From assembly GCF_000237325.1 (NCBI RefSeq), contig NC_017542.1:673001-737000 (forward strand): a DNA stretch of 64,000 nt, given 5' to 3'. Shown in pieces: positions 26,666 through 34,674 of this stretch (its first letter is position 1; each line of letters begins with the position of its first letter). The DNA comes from Paenibacillus polymyxa M1. GTDB lineage: Bacteria > Bacillota > Bacilli > Paenibacillales > Paenibacillaceae. The notes under the pieces are model-generated. The model was not told the origin of the DNA and did not search any database. It saw only the letters and a program-made list of their open reading frames with translations. Position numbers and translations under genes: made by a program.

Positions 26666-27454
26666 ATGGAGCGTTTGCTGCAACATCTGCGGAATCTGGG
26701 TTTTACGGAGATGGAAGCCAAGGTGATGGTCGAGCTTTCGAGACAAAATGCGGCTTCCGGCTATGAAGTTGCTAAGCGTTTGGGGGCATCGCGCTCCAAC
26801 GTGTACGCAGCTTTGCAGCGTTTGGCCGGGCAGGGATATCTCAGAGCGAGTGCGGGAGAGCCTGTACGCTACAGCATGCTGCCGCCGGGTGAGCTGACCC
26901 GAATGATCGAAGGGCAGATGCGGGAGTCCCTGCTGGCGGTGGAGAAGGAGATGCCACGAACAGAACCAGCCAAGCCGACCTTCTACAACGTGGAAGGTGA
27001 CCGGAAGGTGCTGGAAAGTTTGACACGCGAGCTGGAACGGGCACAGCATGAGATTGTGCTGGATTTGTGGCGCGAGGAAGCCGAACTGTTGCGGGAAGCG
27101 TTGAAAAAAGCCGAGAGTCGGGGTGTGCGTCTGCTATGGTCCTGCGACAACGGAGAAAGTATGTTGGGACCGTGGCTACCGCGTACGTCTGGTACAGACG
27201 GACAGGAAACGTCAGGGCGTAAGTTTTCCTTTGTTATTGATCGGCGTTGGTGCATGCTGGGTATGCGGGGAGAGAATTGCCCGACACAGGCGCTTATTAC
27301 CGAGCATCCGGTGATGACAGGTTTGCTGCTTGATCATTTTGCCCAGGATCTTATTCTGTATGAGCTGGAGCATGATATGGGCAGCGAGCTGTCGACCCGA
27401 TATGGCTGGCGGTATGAAAGCATTATCGGCAAATATATGTCAGCCGGAGAATAG
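26666..27454 (+). CDS. TrmB-family transcriptional regulator
   Basis: The 262-residue protein has an N-terminal winged helix (about 1-75: LGFTEMEAKVMVELSRQ and SRSNVYAALQRL) and a C-terminal TrmB-like effector domain related to the phospholipase-D fold. I choose ATG 26666, 10 bases after AGGGGG; a TTG at 26597 that overlaps the upstream stop codon would add 23 residues. The ligand is unknown. By position it is co-transcribed with the zinc-ribbon protein. Confidence 0.8.
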   Translation: MERLLQHLRNLGFTEMEAKVMVELSRQNAASGYEVAKRLGASRSNVYAALQRLAGQGYLRASAGEPVRYSMLPPGELTRMIEGQMRESLLAVEKEMPRTEPAKPTFYNVEGDRKVLESLTRELERAQHEIVLDLWREEAELLREALKKAESRGVRLLWSCDNGESMLGPWLPRTSGTDGQETSGRKFSFVIDRRWCMLGMRGENCPTQALITEHPVMTGLLLDHFAQDLILYELEHDMGSELSTRYGWRYESIIGKYMSAGE

Positions 27455-27462
27455 TATAAGGA

Positions 27463-28095
27463 TTACTGGGAGGGAAGTTCCATCAGGGCCCGGCATACAG
27501 ATGTAATATAGCCCGCTTGATGAGGCACGAATTGATCCGGTGTAATCAGGCGGCGAGTTTTTTCCGGGTTCGGCCCCGACGTAATACCTTGGGCTTCGAT
27601 AAATGGAATATGGCCTTCAAACAGGGCTAGTGCTTGGTCAAGGTCTGCTTCGTACAGTCCGGCTACTTCTTCCTGCTGGAGACAATAGGCTTCCAGGGGC
27701 TGGTTGGACAGCAGTCCAAACACCGAGCTGACCTCCCGATCCCAAAAAGAGGTGCCCTGTGCGGTACCTTTACTTTCATACCGAACGGTCATCAGTGGTG
27801 TTAAGGAGGTAAAGGGAACATAAATGCCTAGTTCTTCCTCCAGCTCGCGAGCCGCCTGGGACATATCTTCGCCTGAAGTCAAATGCCCGGCGGCTGTAAT
27901 ATCGTAGCATCCGGGAAAGGTGTCCTTTGTATCCTGACGCTGTTGGAATAGCAAGCGGCGGCCTGTCGAGGTGTCTCGTGCCAGCCAGCAGTGAAAGGTA
28001 TGATGCCAGTAGCCCTTGGCATGTGCTTCCTGTCGGGAGGCTGTGCCGAGGGGGTTGTCTTCATCGTCGTAGATATCCAGAAGCTCGCTAGTCAT
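27463..28095 (-). CDS. Nudix hydrolase, isopentenyl-diphosphate-isomerase-like type
   Basis: The 210-residue protein carries a Nudix box, GHLTSGEDMSQAARELEEEL, near residue 85, with the REL and EE metal-ligand pattern. The N-terminal part (LLDIYDDEDNPLGTASRQEAH) is typical of YfcD/IDI-like Nudix proteins. It would hydrolyse a nucleoside-diphosphate derivative. The ribosome site AGGAGG lies 7 bases before ATG 28095, so the longer reading to 28233 is rejected. It is convergent with the TrmB gene (8-base gap). Confidence 0.88.
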   Translation of the reverse strand: MTSELLDIYDDEDNPLGTASRQEAHAKGYWHHTFHCWLARDTSTGRRLLFQQRQDTKDTFPGCYDITAAGHLTSGEDMSQAARELEEELGIYVPFTSLTPLMTVRYESKGTAQGTSFWDREVSSVFGLLSNQPLEAYCLQQEEVAGLYEADLDQALALFEGHIPFIEAQGITSGPNPEKTRRLITPDQFVPHQAGYITSVCRALMELPSQ

Positions 28096-28267
28096 CGTGA
28101 TTCCTCCTATAATATGCAGAAAATCAAGGTCTACTTTACAGTATAACGTGTTTTCCGTTCTGACGATATGATGGACGATGTGGAATGCGGAGTAGCTTTT
28201 GGGGTATGCTGGGAACATGGGGATTTGCGCCATAACATAGCTTTATGATTGAAAGGAGCGATTTTAC

Positions 28268-28561
28268 ATGGAATGTATTGTACATTTCCGAGTTATGCAT
28301 CCAGAGGAGCCCAAGGAACTGCGTGGGCTGATTATGCTGGAAAGCGGAGGCAAGCCGGGGATTGATCAAATAACAGATATGTTCAAGAATATGGGCTATG
28401 ATGTGCGTCCAGACAATCCCGAGGAATTGATTTTTAAACCCGTCGATGCCAGAGCGAACTATACATATATCCGGGTAATTGAGCTGGATACGGGTGAGGA
28501 AGTTTATCAGGAAGACAGGGATTTGCGCGCGATTTTGGAAACCTTGCTGAATAAGCATTAA
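28268..28561 (+). CDS. Small hypothetical protein
   Basis: A 97-residue protein starting with ATG, with GAAAGGAGCG as ribosome site. It has mixed alpha/beta character, no cysteine cluster, no signal peptide and no membrane helix. I do not recognise a family. It is followed by the phosphatase gene after 72 bases and is probably transcribed with it. Confidence 0.6.
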   Translation: MECIVHFRVMHPEEPKELRGLIMLESGGKPGIDQITDMFKNMGYDVRPDNPEELIFKPVDARANYTYIRVIELDTGEEVYQEDRDLRAILETLLNKH

Positions 28562-28633
28562 AAATTAGGAAAACTCACTGTTGGAATGAGATAAAGCGAT
28601 CCTGTCGCCATTCATAGGAACGGAGAACAAATA

Positions 28634-29335
28634 ATGAGATTGTATATTATCCGACATGCAGACCCCGATTATCCTAACAACACCATCACGCCAGAGGGTC
28701 ATTTGGAAGCCAAGGCATTGGCCAAACGGCTGTCCAGTCACGGACTGGACCGTATTTACGTCTCTCCTTTGGGACGGGCCTTGGATACGATGCGGTACAC
28801 CGCCGACTCTCTCGGTATGACTTATGAAGTGGAGGACTGGACGCAGGAGCTGGCTCTAAAGCTGGAGGATACTCCATACGGTCGTCTTTCCCATTGGGAT
28901 TTGCCTGGTGAAGTGATTCGTTCCGGGTCGCCTCTGCCGACTCATGATTCTTGGAAGGACATTTCCTATTATCAAGGGACGCAAAGTCCTGAAACCTTCG
29001 AGCGACTGAAAGTTCATTCTGATGAATTTTTGAAGCGGCAAGGCTTTGAGCGGGTCGAGGGCAGGTACCGAATTCTGAAGCACACGGAAGACAGGGTAGC
29101 CGTATTTTGTCATGGCGGCTTCGGGCTAACCTGGCTTGCACATCTGTTGGAACTACCGTTGGCTTTGGTCTGGTCCGGTTTTTGGATGCCGCCTAGCTCC
29201 GTAACCACCATCTTGTTTGATGAACGCTCCAAGGAATGGGCAGTTCCCCGTTGCATTGGCTTCGGTGATGTCTCCCATCTGTACGCAGAAGGTTTGCCAG
29301 TCAGACCTCGGGGTATTATCACCAACTTCAATTAA
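28634..29335 (+). CDS. Histidine phosphatase family protein
   Basis: A 233-residue branch-1 phosphoglycerate-mutase-like phosphatase. The catalytic RHA motif (YIIRHADPDY, a variant of RHG) is at residues 7-9; SPLGRALDTM provides the second arginine; AVFCHGGFG provides the second histidine near 156. It dephosphorylates a small molecule that cannot be named from sequence. Confidence 0.85.
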   Translation: MRLYIIRHADPDYPNNTITPEGHLEAKALAKRLSSHGLDRIYVSPLGRALDTMRYTADSLGMTYEVEDWTQELALKLEDTPYGRLSHWDLPGEVIRSGSPLPTHDSWKDISYYQGTQSPETFERLKVHSDEFLKRQGFERVEGRYRILKHTEDRVAVFCHGGFGLTWLAHLLELPLALVWSGFWMPPSSVTTILFDERSKEWAVPRCIGFGDVSHLYAEGLPVRPRGIITNFN

Positions 29336-29356
29336 TGATTTTTAGAGCCATGCTAA

Positions 29357-29392
29357 AAACGGCTTAAGACGATGCACCGTCTTAAGCCGTTT
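29357..29392. terminator. Bidirectional terminator between phosphatase and mscL
   Basis: A perfect 15-bp stem, AAACGGCTTAAGACG (29357-29371) with its complement (29378-29392), lies between convergent genes, with A and T residues at its ends. Confidence 0.88.
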
Positions 29393-29419
29393 GTTGTATT
29401 CATAGGAATGTAGTTCGAG

Positions 29420-29914
29420 TCAGCGTGCTTCAACGAATCCCTCTAGCTTGGAAGTGCAATGTGCACAGCGGGTAGCAGCTATAGGGATTTCGGACAGGCA
29501 ATGTGGACATTCCTTAATTGTTTTTTCCTGAGGAGGTTTTTCTTCCTCTTTGCGCTTCAGCATGTTAATCCCTTTGACCAGCATGAACACACAGAAGGCC
29601 ACGATGAGGAAATCTAGCAGGACATTAATAAACTGACCATAGGCAAGGACCGCAATCCCTGCTTCCTTGGCTTGTGCCAAAGTCTTGCGTGTACCGTCAG
29701 CATTTAGAGGGTCGGCAGCTTGTAAAGCTACATATAAGTCTGGAAAATTCATACCGCCCAGAAGTTTACCAATCGGAGGCATAATAATATCGTTTACCAC
29801 AGAAGTAACAATCTTGCCAAACGCTCCACCAATGATAACACCGACTGCGAGGTCAATCACGTTACCCCGTACAGCGAATTCTTTAAATTCTTTAATAAAA
29901 CCTTTTCCACTCAT
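29420..29914 (-). CDS. mscL: Large-conductance mechanosensitive channel with zinc-ribbon tail
   Basis: MscL opens on membrane tension to release solutes in hypo-osmotic shock. The N-terminal part ([20 protein letters not shown], first membrane helix) and the second helix (about 85-110) are standard. The 164-residue protein is longer than usual because the C-terminal bundle is followed by a CX2C-X10-CX2C zinc ribbon ([18 protein letters not shown], about 137-154). I start at ATG 29914; the GTG at 29926 overlaps the GAAGGTG ribosome site. The zinc ribbon would sit in the cytoplasm below the pore. Confidence 0.93.
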   Translation of the reverse strand: MSGKGFIKEFKEFAVRGNVIDLAVGVIIGGAFGKIVTSVVNDIIMPPIGKLLGGMNFPDLYVALQAADPLNADGTRKTLAQAKEAGIAVLAYGQFINVLLDFLIVAFCVFMLVKGINMLKRKEEEKPPQEKTIKECPHCLSEIPIAATRCAHCTSKLEGFVEAR

Positions 29915-30003
29915 GTGAGTGCACACCTTCTTTGCATAAAATCATTTATCTATAATACATGCTATGTCAATTGAGGGCAATTCCAAATTGATGTATTGCA
30001 CTT

Positions 30004-30030
30004 TGTCACAAAATCACATGTTCATTTGTC
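30004..30030 (+). promoter_or_regulatory. ECF41-type promoter of the decarboxylase/sigma operon
   Basis: TGTCACA at 30004-30010 and TGTC at 30027-30030 are 16 bases apart. This matches the known ECF41 promoter pattern (TGTCACA, about 16 bases, CGTC) with one mismatch in the -10 element. It is placed about 30 bases upstream of the first gene, as expected for autoregulation. Confidence 0.65.
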
Positions 30031-30065
30031 TTCTGTATGTAAACCAATAATGGAGGCGATGTATC

Positions 30066-30509
30066 GTGAGTTTAAGATTTAACCACAGAGCAGTGAGTCC
30101 TAGTACATTCAAGGCAATGATGGAGATGGAAAAATATATTTCCGGTCGTTTTACAGACAAAGTATTGTACGAACTGCTGAAAATTAGAGTATCCCAAATC
30201 AATGGCTGTTCCTATTGTCTTGATATGCATGCAAAGGATTTGCTAAAACTAGGGGATTATGCTGACCATATTTTGCAGCTTGCTTTATGGCGGGAGGTTC
30301 CTTTGTTCTCGGAAAAAGAACGTGCTATGCTTGAATTAGCTGAAGCGGTCACTCATATTTCAGAGCAAGGGGTACCCACAGACTTGTATAATCGGGTCAG
30401 AGAACATTTTACAGAGGAAGAGTATGTAGATTTGATTACCGCAATTAATGTGATCAACAGCTGGAACCGGATTGCCATCGCGACCGGGATGTATCCAGGC
30501 AGTCTTTAA
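30066..30509 (+). CDS. Carboxymuconolactone decarboxylase/AhpD-family protein
   Basis: The 147-residue protein has the AhpD-like redox motif NGCSYCLDMH near residue 50 (CX2C plus His) in a helical fold. Proteins of this type act as alkylhydroperoxidases or of unknown reaction; members next to ECF41 sigma genes are one of the three standard ECF41 targets. It begins with GTG after GGAGGCGA. The sigma gene follows after 18 bases. Confidence 0.88.
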   Translation: MSLRFNHRAVSPSTFKAMMEMEKYISGRFTDKVLYELLKIRVSQINGCSYCLDMHAKDLLKLGDYADHILQLALWREVPLFSEKERAMLELAEAVTHISEQGVPTDLYNRVREHFTEEEYVDLITAINVINSWNRIAIATGMYPGSL

Positions 30510-30527
30510 TGAACAGGGGGCTACACT

Positions 30528-31457
30528 TTGACTGGCAAAGAACAAGGGATTGAACAAGAATCGGTGGATGTAAGCCTGGAAGAGCTGTATCAGAAATATC
30601 GCAAATATTCTTTTGCCATTGCTTATCGCATGCTTGGAACGGTTACGGATGCCGAGGATGTCGTTCAAGACTGCTTTGTCGAGCTGGAGAATAAGCCCCT
30701 GAATGACATACAGAACCCCAAAGCCTATGTAGCCAAAATGACGATGAATCGGTGTCTGAATCTACTGAATTCTGCGCGTAAGCAAAGAGAGACATATGTA
30801 GGACAGTGGCTGCCTGAGCCGCTGGGTGAGAGCGCAGACCTCCCTGCCGATTGGCTGGAACGTAAAGATATGATATCTTACGCATTTCTGGTTCTGCTGG
30901 AGCAGCTAAAACCGATAGAGCGAGCTGTTTTTGTGCTGAGAGAAGCTTTTCAATATGATTATAAAGAAATTGCAGAATTACTGGGCAAGACCGAGAGCAA
31001 CTGTCGGCAGTTGTTCAGTCGTTCCCGTCGTATTTTATCTTCCGGAGAATCTGCTCCTGAAGCTCCAATCAGTCCTAATATAAATAACTCTTCCCGGGTA
31101 AAACTGCTGGAGCGTTTTACAACCGCTTTTCTCGCCTACGATGTGACTGCTATGCTGGAACTACTGGCTGAACAACCTATATTCGTGTCAGATGGTGGAG
31201 GTAATGTGCATACAGTGATGAGGCCGATGGTTGTACGCAAAGGCGTTCTCGCCCTGTTGACCTCTCGTCGGGTATTAACCGTTTTACGAGAAAGAGATGT
31301 GGTCTACACCGTCATTAATGGTGAGGTTCAGCTGGCATTTCTGAAAGACGGTGAAGTGAGAGAAACCTTATGCCTCATACTGACACCTGACGGGGAGCAT
31401 ATTCAGAATTTTTATTTAATGGTTAATCCAGATAAGCTGGGACACATCCATATATGA
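30528..31457 (+). CDS. ECF41-group RNA polymerase sigma factor (SigJ-like) with SnoaL-like domain
   Basis: The 309-residue protein has sigma2 (about 15-85, with GTVTDAEDVVQDCF), sigma4 (about 120-170) and a C-terminal SnoaL-like domain (about 185-300) that in ECF41 factors replaces an anti-sigma protein. The diagnostic WLPEP motif (near residue 104) and DGGG motif (near 222) are present. TTG start, 7 bases after GGGGG. It is coupled to the decarboxylase gene and probably transcribes its own operon. Confidence 0.93.
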   Translation: MTGKEQGIEQESVDVSLEELYQKYRKYSFAIAYRMLGTVTDAEDVVQDCFVELENKPLNDIQNPKAYVAKMTMNRCLNLLNSARKQRETYVGQWLPEPLGESADLPADWLERKDMISYAFLVLLEQLKPIERAVFVLREAFQYDYKEIAELLGKTESNCRQLFSRSRRILSSGESAPEAPISPNINNSSRVKLLERFTTAFLAYDVTAMLELLAEQPIFVSDGGGNVHTVMRPMVVRKGVLALLTSRRVLTVLRERDVVYTVINGEVQLAFLKDGEVRETLCLILTPDGEHIQNFYLMVNPDKLGHIHI

Positions 31458-31498
31458 CAGAAGAAGCTAGCGTAAAAAAATGAACTGCCCAAACATAA

Positions 31499-31535
31499 AA
31501 AACCTTGATTCCTTGCTTAGGATCAAGGTTTTTTG
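31499..31535. terminator. Terminator after the ECF41 gene
   Basis: The stem AAAACCTTGAT (31499-31509)/ATCAAGGTTTT (31522-31532) with A- and T-runs lies between convergent genes and can serve both. Confidence 0.85.
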
Positions 31536-31541
31536 CTGTTT

Positions 31542-31880
31542 TTATAACTGCCGAGCTTGATGAAGAGCCAGATCGCCTATCCAGGGAAGCTTGAGCCACT
31601 TTCCTTGTCCCGCACGAATTAACAAGATAATCCACAAGGCAAGGCTTGCCAGCGTTAGCAGGGAAGCGAGGAAAGGACCGAGTATCGGAATGAATCCGAC
31701 CAGCACATGTCCGATCATGAGGGCTACAAAAAGAAGTATGGATTGCAGTGCGTGAAATAATACGAATCGGCTTTTCTTTTCCAGCATGACAAAGGCCAGC
31801 GCGCCAATAAAGGCGAACAAATAGCACAGGACAGCTGCTATATTTTCATCCAATCCTGTGGAAGACTTATAGACTGACAT
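31542..31880 (-). CDS. DUF4870-like small membrane protein
   Basis: A 112-residue protein with three to four membrane helices: a helix near 12-32 (AAVLCYLFAFIGALAFVML), an ALQSILLFVALMIGHVL helix and a long C-terminal pair. The KKSRFVLFHALQS segment between helices is typical of the DUF4870/Tic20-like family. Two ATGs are possible: 31889 is only 2 bases from AGGAGG, so I favour 31880. Function is unknown. Confidence 0.72.
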   Translation of the reverse strand: MSVYKSSTGLDENIAAVLCYLFAFIGALAFVMLEKKSRFVLFHALQSILLFVALMIGHVLVGFIPILGPFLASLLTLASLALWIILLIRAGQGKWLKLPWIGDLALHQARQL

Positions 31881-31959
31881 GTCAGGCATATCCTCCTTTA
31901 TAAAAGATTCAAGCTAAGTCTCCGTACTATACAAGCTATGAGGATAGGATTGATGGATA

Positions 31960-31979
31960 TGCCCGATCTCGGTAAAAAA
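31960..31979 (+). repeat. Direct repeat, left copy, flanking the MOSC gene
   Basis: TGCCCGATCTCGGTAAAAAA occurs here and again, with one change (TACCCG...), at 32887-32906 in the same orientation, about 927 bases apart. The MOSC gene is the only gene between the copies. Confidence 0.75.
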
Positions 31980-32024
31980 GTTGTCTCTACACAAAACATA
32001 CTAACTCATTGAACCACTTCCACC

Positions 32025-32708
32025 TTACGAATTGCCTGAAAGTCTTTCCCGAGAATCCGTTTCGGTTCCCGCCAAACGTTTTAGAAACGTATTTCTCCAG
32101 TTTACGGACAATTCTTCCACTTCGAGAATTTGTTTAATACCCTCGATATGATCCTTCTCTTGATGCATAATTCGATTGGCAAATGAAACCGTAATTGCTT
32201 TCGGATGGCGATGAAGGAGGGATAGTCCGTCGGCTTTAGAGGCAACTCCCTCTTCCAGAACGCGGAAGTAGAATCCCGTGTAGCCTGTTTGCTGTACCTT
32301 CAAGGGCATGTCCGGTACGCCGTACTTGATGGACAACTTGTAGCAAGGCTGTCTTGGCTGGCTAACTTGAACGATAGCTTTGCCAAGCTTAAAGACGTCT
32401 CCAATGCAAACGTCGGATTCTAGCAAACCCTTTATCGTTAAATTTTCCCCGAACGCGCCGTAATCGAGCGGTCTCCGCAATTCATTTTCCCAGAACGGAT
32501 AGTGCTCGTAGGGATAGACGCATACAGCTTTCTCTTTACCCCCGTGATGAACTAGATCGCCCTGCCCATCCCCTTCGAAGTTTAGATAAGATAAATACAA
32601 ATATTCATCTGTGGCCGACTTGAATATCCCCGTAGAAACGTCCTTCTGATTAAACTGGATCTGCTTGGGCATGCCGACATTAAGTGAAAGGATTTTAATA
32701 GATGCCAT
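32025..32708 (-). CDS. MOSC-domain protein, YiiM-like
   Basis: The 227-residue protein belongs to the MOSC group, which handles sulfur bound to molybdenum cofactor; YiiM members help reduce N-hydroxylated compounds. It shows GDLVHHGGKEKAVCVYP, the conserved block with the family's HGG, and the cysteine motif VSQPRQPCYKL near residue 122. ATG 32708 follows AGGGGTGA; the reading to 32777 has no ribosome site. It is a single-gene unit between two 20-bp direct repeats. Confidence 0.88.
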   Translation of the reverse strand: MASIKILSLNVGMPKQIQFNQKDVSTGIFKSATDEYLYLSYLNFEGDGQGDLVHHGGKEKAVCVYPYEHYPFWENELRRPLDYGAFGENLTIKGLLESDVCIGDVFKLGKAIVQVSQPRQPCYKLSIKYGVPDMPLKVQQTGYTGFYFRVLEEGVASKADGLSLLHRHPKAITVSFANRIMHQEKDHIEGIKQILEVEELSVNWRNTFLKRLAGTETDSRERLSGNS

Positions 32709-32886
32709 TCGGATCACCCCTACTCTTTTTACATTTCGGTAATTCCTTCTTTTGACTCTGTTCGTCCCCGTTTCCATTTTACACTCCTCTATGCGCTATT
32801 TGCGAATTTTTGATTAGTCTCCGTTAATGGGATAGAGTCCTTTTTGGGCAACTCATCGTTCCGGGAGCGATGTTCTCGTTCGAACA

Positions 32887-32906
32887 TACCCGATCTCGGT
32901 AAAAAA
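32887..32906 (+). repeat. Direct repeat, right copy, flanking the MOSC gene
   Basis: TACCCGATCTCGGTAAAAAA differs from the copy at 31960-31979 in one base. Both contain the near-palindrome CCGATCTCGG. Confidence 0.75.
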
Positions 32907-32936
32907 ATGAATTAGAGAATGTGTATAAAAATACAA

Positions 32937-32972
32937 AAAAGGCTGAACGAAAAGAATTCGTTCAGCCTTTTA
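32937..32972. terminator. Terminator-like hairpin upstream of the MOSC gene
   Basis: A perfect 15-bp stem, AAAAGGCTGAACGAA (32937-32951) with its complement (32957-32971), ends in T residues. It separates the MOSC upstream region from the DnaA-box-like cluster. Confidence 0.8.
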
Positions 32973-32977
32973 AATGG

Positions 32978-33157
32978 TTATGCACATGTTTTGCACATGT
33001 TGTATACACTTTATCCACCGCATATTAATGTTTATCCACAGAAATAACATGATTTATACACAAATTGTGCACAATCTGTAGATAATATTACGATAATTCA
33101 TACTTTGCACACAGTTTGTCCACAAACTATCAACATATTGGGTGTAATTGTGGATAT
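32978..33157. promoter_or_regulatory. Cluster of DnaA-box-like 9-mers in AT-rich DNA
   Basis: About ten sites resembling the DnaA box TTATCCACA lie in 180 bases. On the plus strand they are TTATGCACA 32978, TTTTGCACA 32989, TTATCCACC 33011, a perfect TTATCCACA 33032, TTATACACA 33054, TTGTGCACA 33065, CTTTGCACA 33103 and TTGTCCACA 33116. On the minus strand they are TTATCTACA 33077-33085 and ATATCCACA 33149-33157. Most point the same way. No gene lies in this part of the gap. The cluster could titrate DnaA or be a remnant origin; function is inference. Confidence 0.65.
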
Positions 33158-33167
33158 ACTTCCGTAA

Positions 33168-33449
33168 TTATCGATCACCAGTTTTTAAATGGCGGCGTGG
33201 GTGCGTGATTTTACCCATTTTATTCTTGTCATCCTCTTTGGGGATAAGTCGTTCATCGGTACGTCCTTCGTGATGGTTATCAAAGGCATATTCGGTCATT
33301 TTCCACTCGGAAGTACCCAAAATAACATCAGCTGGAAAGTGCTGGCCTCTGTGCAAATGTTGCTCATGTCCATCCTCATCCACATAAATACCATCCACTT
33401 CTACCTTTTCACCCGTTAGTGGGAGTAAATCCTTTCCTTTGTGTTCCAT
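33168..33449 (-). CDS. YjzC-like small hydrophilic protein
   Basis: A 93-residue charged protein with a GEKVEVDGIYVDEDG start and the RGQHFPADVILGTSEWKMTEY segment, which vaguely follows the YjzC pattern (tonic Gly, Phe-Pro, Trp). The C-terminal third is rich in Lys, Arg, His and Asp. The ribosome site GGAGGGGA precedes the ATG. I cannot assign a function. Confidence 0.6.
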   Translation of the reverse strand: MEHKGKDLLPLTGEKVEVDGIYVDEDGHEQHLHRGQHFPADVILGTSEWKMTEYAFDNHHEGRTDERLIPKEDDKNKMGKITHPRRHLKTGDR

Positions 33450-33479
33450 TGGTATCCCCTCCGTCTGGCTTATTCTTCG

Positions 33480-34631
33480 TTAATTTGTCCGGACAGAGGT
33501 TCTTTTATCCACAAGCTGCAGTAAAATATCCTCGGCAATTTGGTCTGCGGGATGAGGTTTGCGAAGTAACTCAATCGCCTGCTTCATTTCCTTAGCAAGA
33601 GAGGGGGTGGAGATCAGATCCAGACAATGTTGAATCAGTTCCTCTGTTGTGCGAGCAATGCGGGCAGCTCCTTTTTGCTGCAGATACAGAGCATTATTTA
33701 GTTCCTGCCCGGGTACGGGTTTGAACACCAGGATAGGTAAACCCGATGCGATGCTTTCCGAGAGTGTGATACCACCGGGCTTTGTAATCACCAGATTGCT
33801 TGCTCGCATAAGTGCCGGGACGTAGCCCACGAATCCGTAGGTGTAGATGTCGGGGTGGTCCGCATACAGCGCATCCAATTCTGCTTTTAGCTGCTGGTTG
33901 CGTCCGCAGACGATCAGCAGTCGTAGCTGCGGAAGTCGGCTTAAATGACGACAGATATCCAGTATGCCGGATAACACACCATATGCACCTGCCATAATGA
34001 GCAACGTGGTCGTCTCAGTTTGTAACGGTGGGATTACCTGTTGCTGATCAGGGACTTCGTTGACAGATAGGTTATAAAAAGAAGCGTGAATCGGAATCCC
34101 GGTCGCGGCAATACGTTCGATAGGTATTCCTCGCTGTGCGGCTTCCTGCTGAAGATCCTCAGTGGCTACATAGTAGCGATCAATATCGGGATGCAGCCAG
34201 CGCCCATGCAGGTCAAAGTCTGTAACCACGTTGACAATAGGCAAATTCATTCCCATTTTGCGGCGTAACGCCGGGAGAGCGAGCTGCGGGAACGTATGGA
34301 TTACGAGATCCGGCAACTCCTTTTTCAGTGTGAGAGCAAGTTGACGCATTCCGAATGAATGCAACACATGGCCAAAGGCCGATTTAGCTTGCATACCGCG
34401 CGTGATGTTATAGACCCAGCCGTAAAGCTGTGGAATGGTTTTGAAGCTTTGCATATATACAAATTTGGTTAGCCCATTCAACCATGGATGTGATTCAGCC
34501 ATCAGGTCGAGTAGTTGTACCTCGCAGTGTCCGAGTCTTCGCAGACTATCCATGATTGCCCGGGCGGCCTGCACATGGCCTTCCCCGTAGCTGGCGTATA
34601 ATATTAGAATTTTTGGTGCTGAGACTTCCAT
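33480..34631 (-). CDS. UgtP/MGDG-synthase-like glycosyltransferase
   Basis: The 383-residue protein belongs to the GT28 family, with the N-terminal glycine loop LILYASYGEGHVQAARAI and the nucleotide-sugar region TKPGGITLSESIASGLP near residue 285. Relatives transfer glucose or galactose from UDP-sugars to diacylglycerol to build glycolipids and the lipoteichoic-acid anchor; MGDG_synth N-terminal features are visible. It would act at the cytoplasmic face of the membrane. It lies 17 bases upstream of no other minus-strand gene and is probably monocistronic. Confidence 0.85.
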   Translation of the reverse strand: MEVSAPKILILYASYGEGHVQAARAIMDSLRRLGHCEVQLLDLMAESHPWLNGLTKFVYMQSFKTIPQLYGWVYNITRGMQAKSAFGHVLHSFGMRQLALTLKKELPDLVIHTFPQLALPALRRKMGMNLPIVNVVTDFDLHGRWLHPDIDRYYVATEDLQQEAAQRGIPIERIAATGIPIHASFYNLSVNEVPDQQQVIPPLQTETTTLLIMAGAYGVLSGILDICRHLSRLPQLRLLIVCGRNQQLKAELDALYADHPDIYTYGFVGYVPALMRASNLVITKPGGITLSESIASGLPILVFKPVPGQELNNALYLQQKGAARIARTTEELIQHCLDLISTPSLAKEMKQAIELLRKPHPADQIAEDILLQLVDKRTSVRTN

Positions 34632-34674
34632 GATTGTTTAGCCCCCTATATTCAATAAGCACATGTAGCTCATT

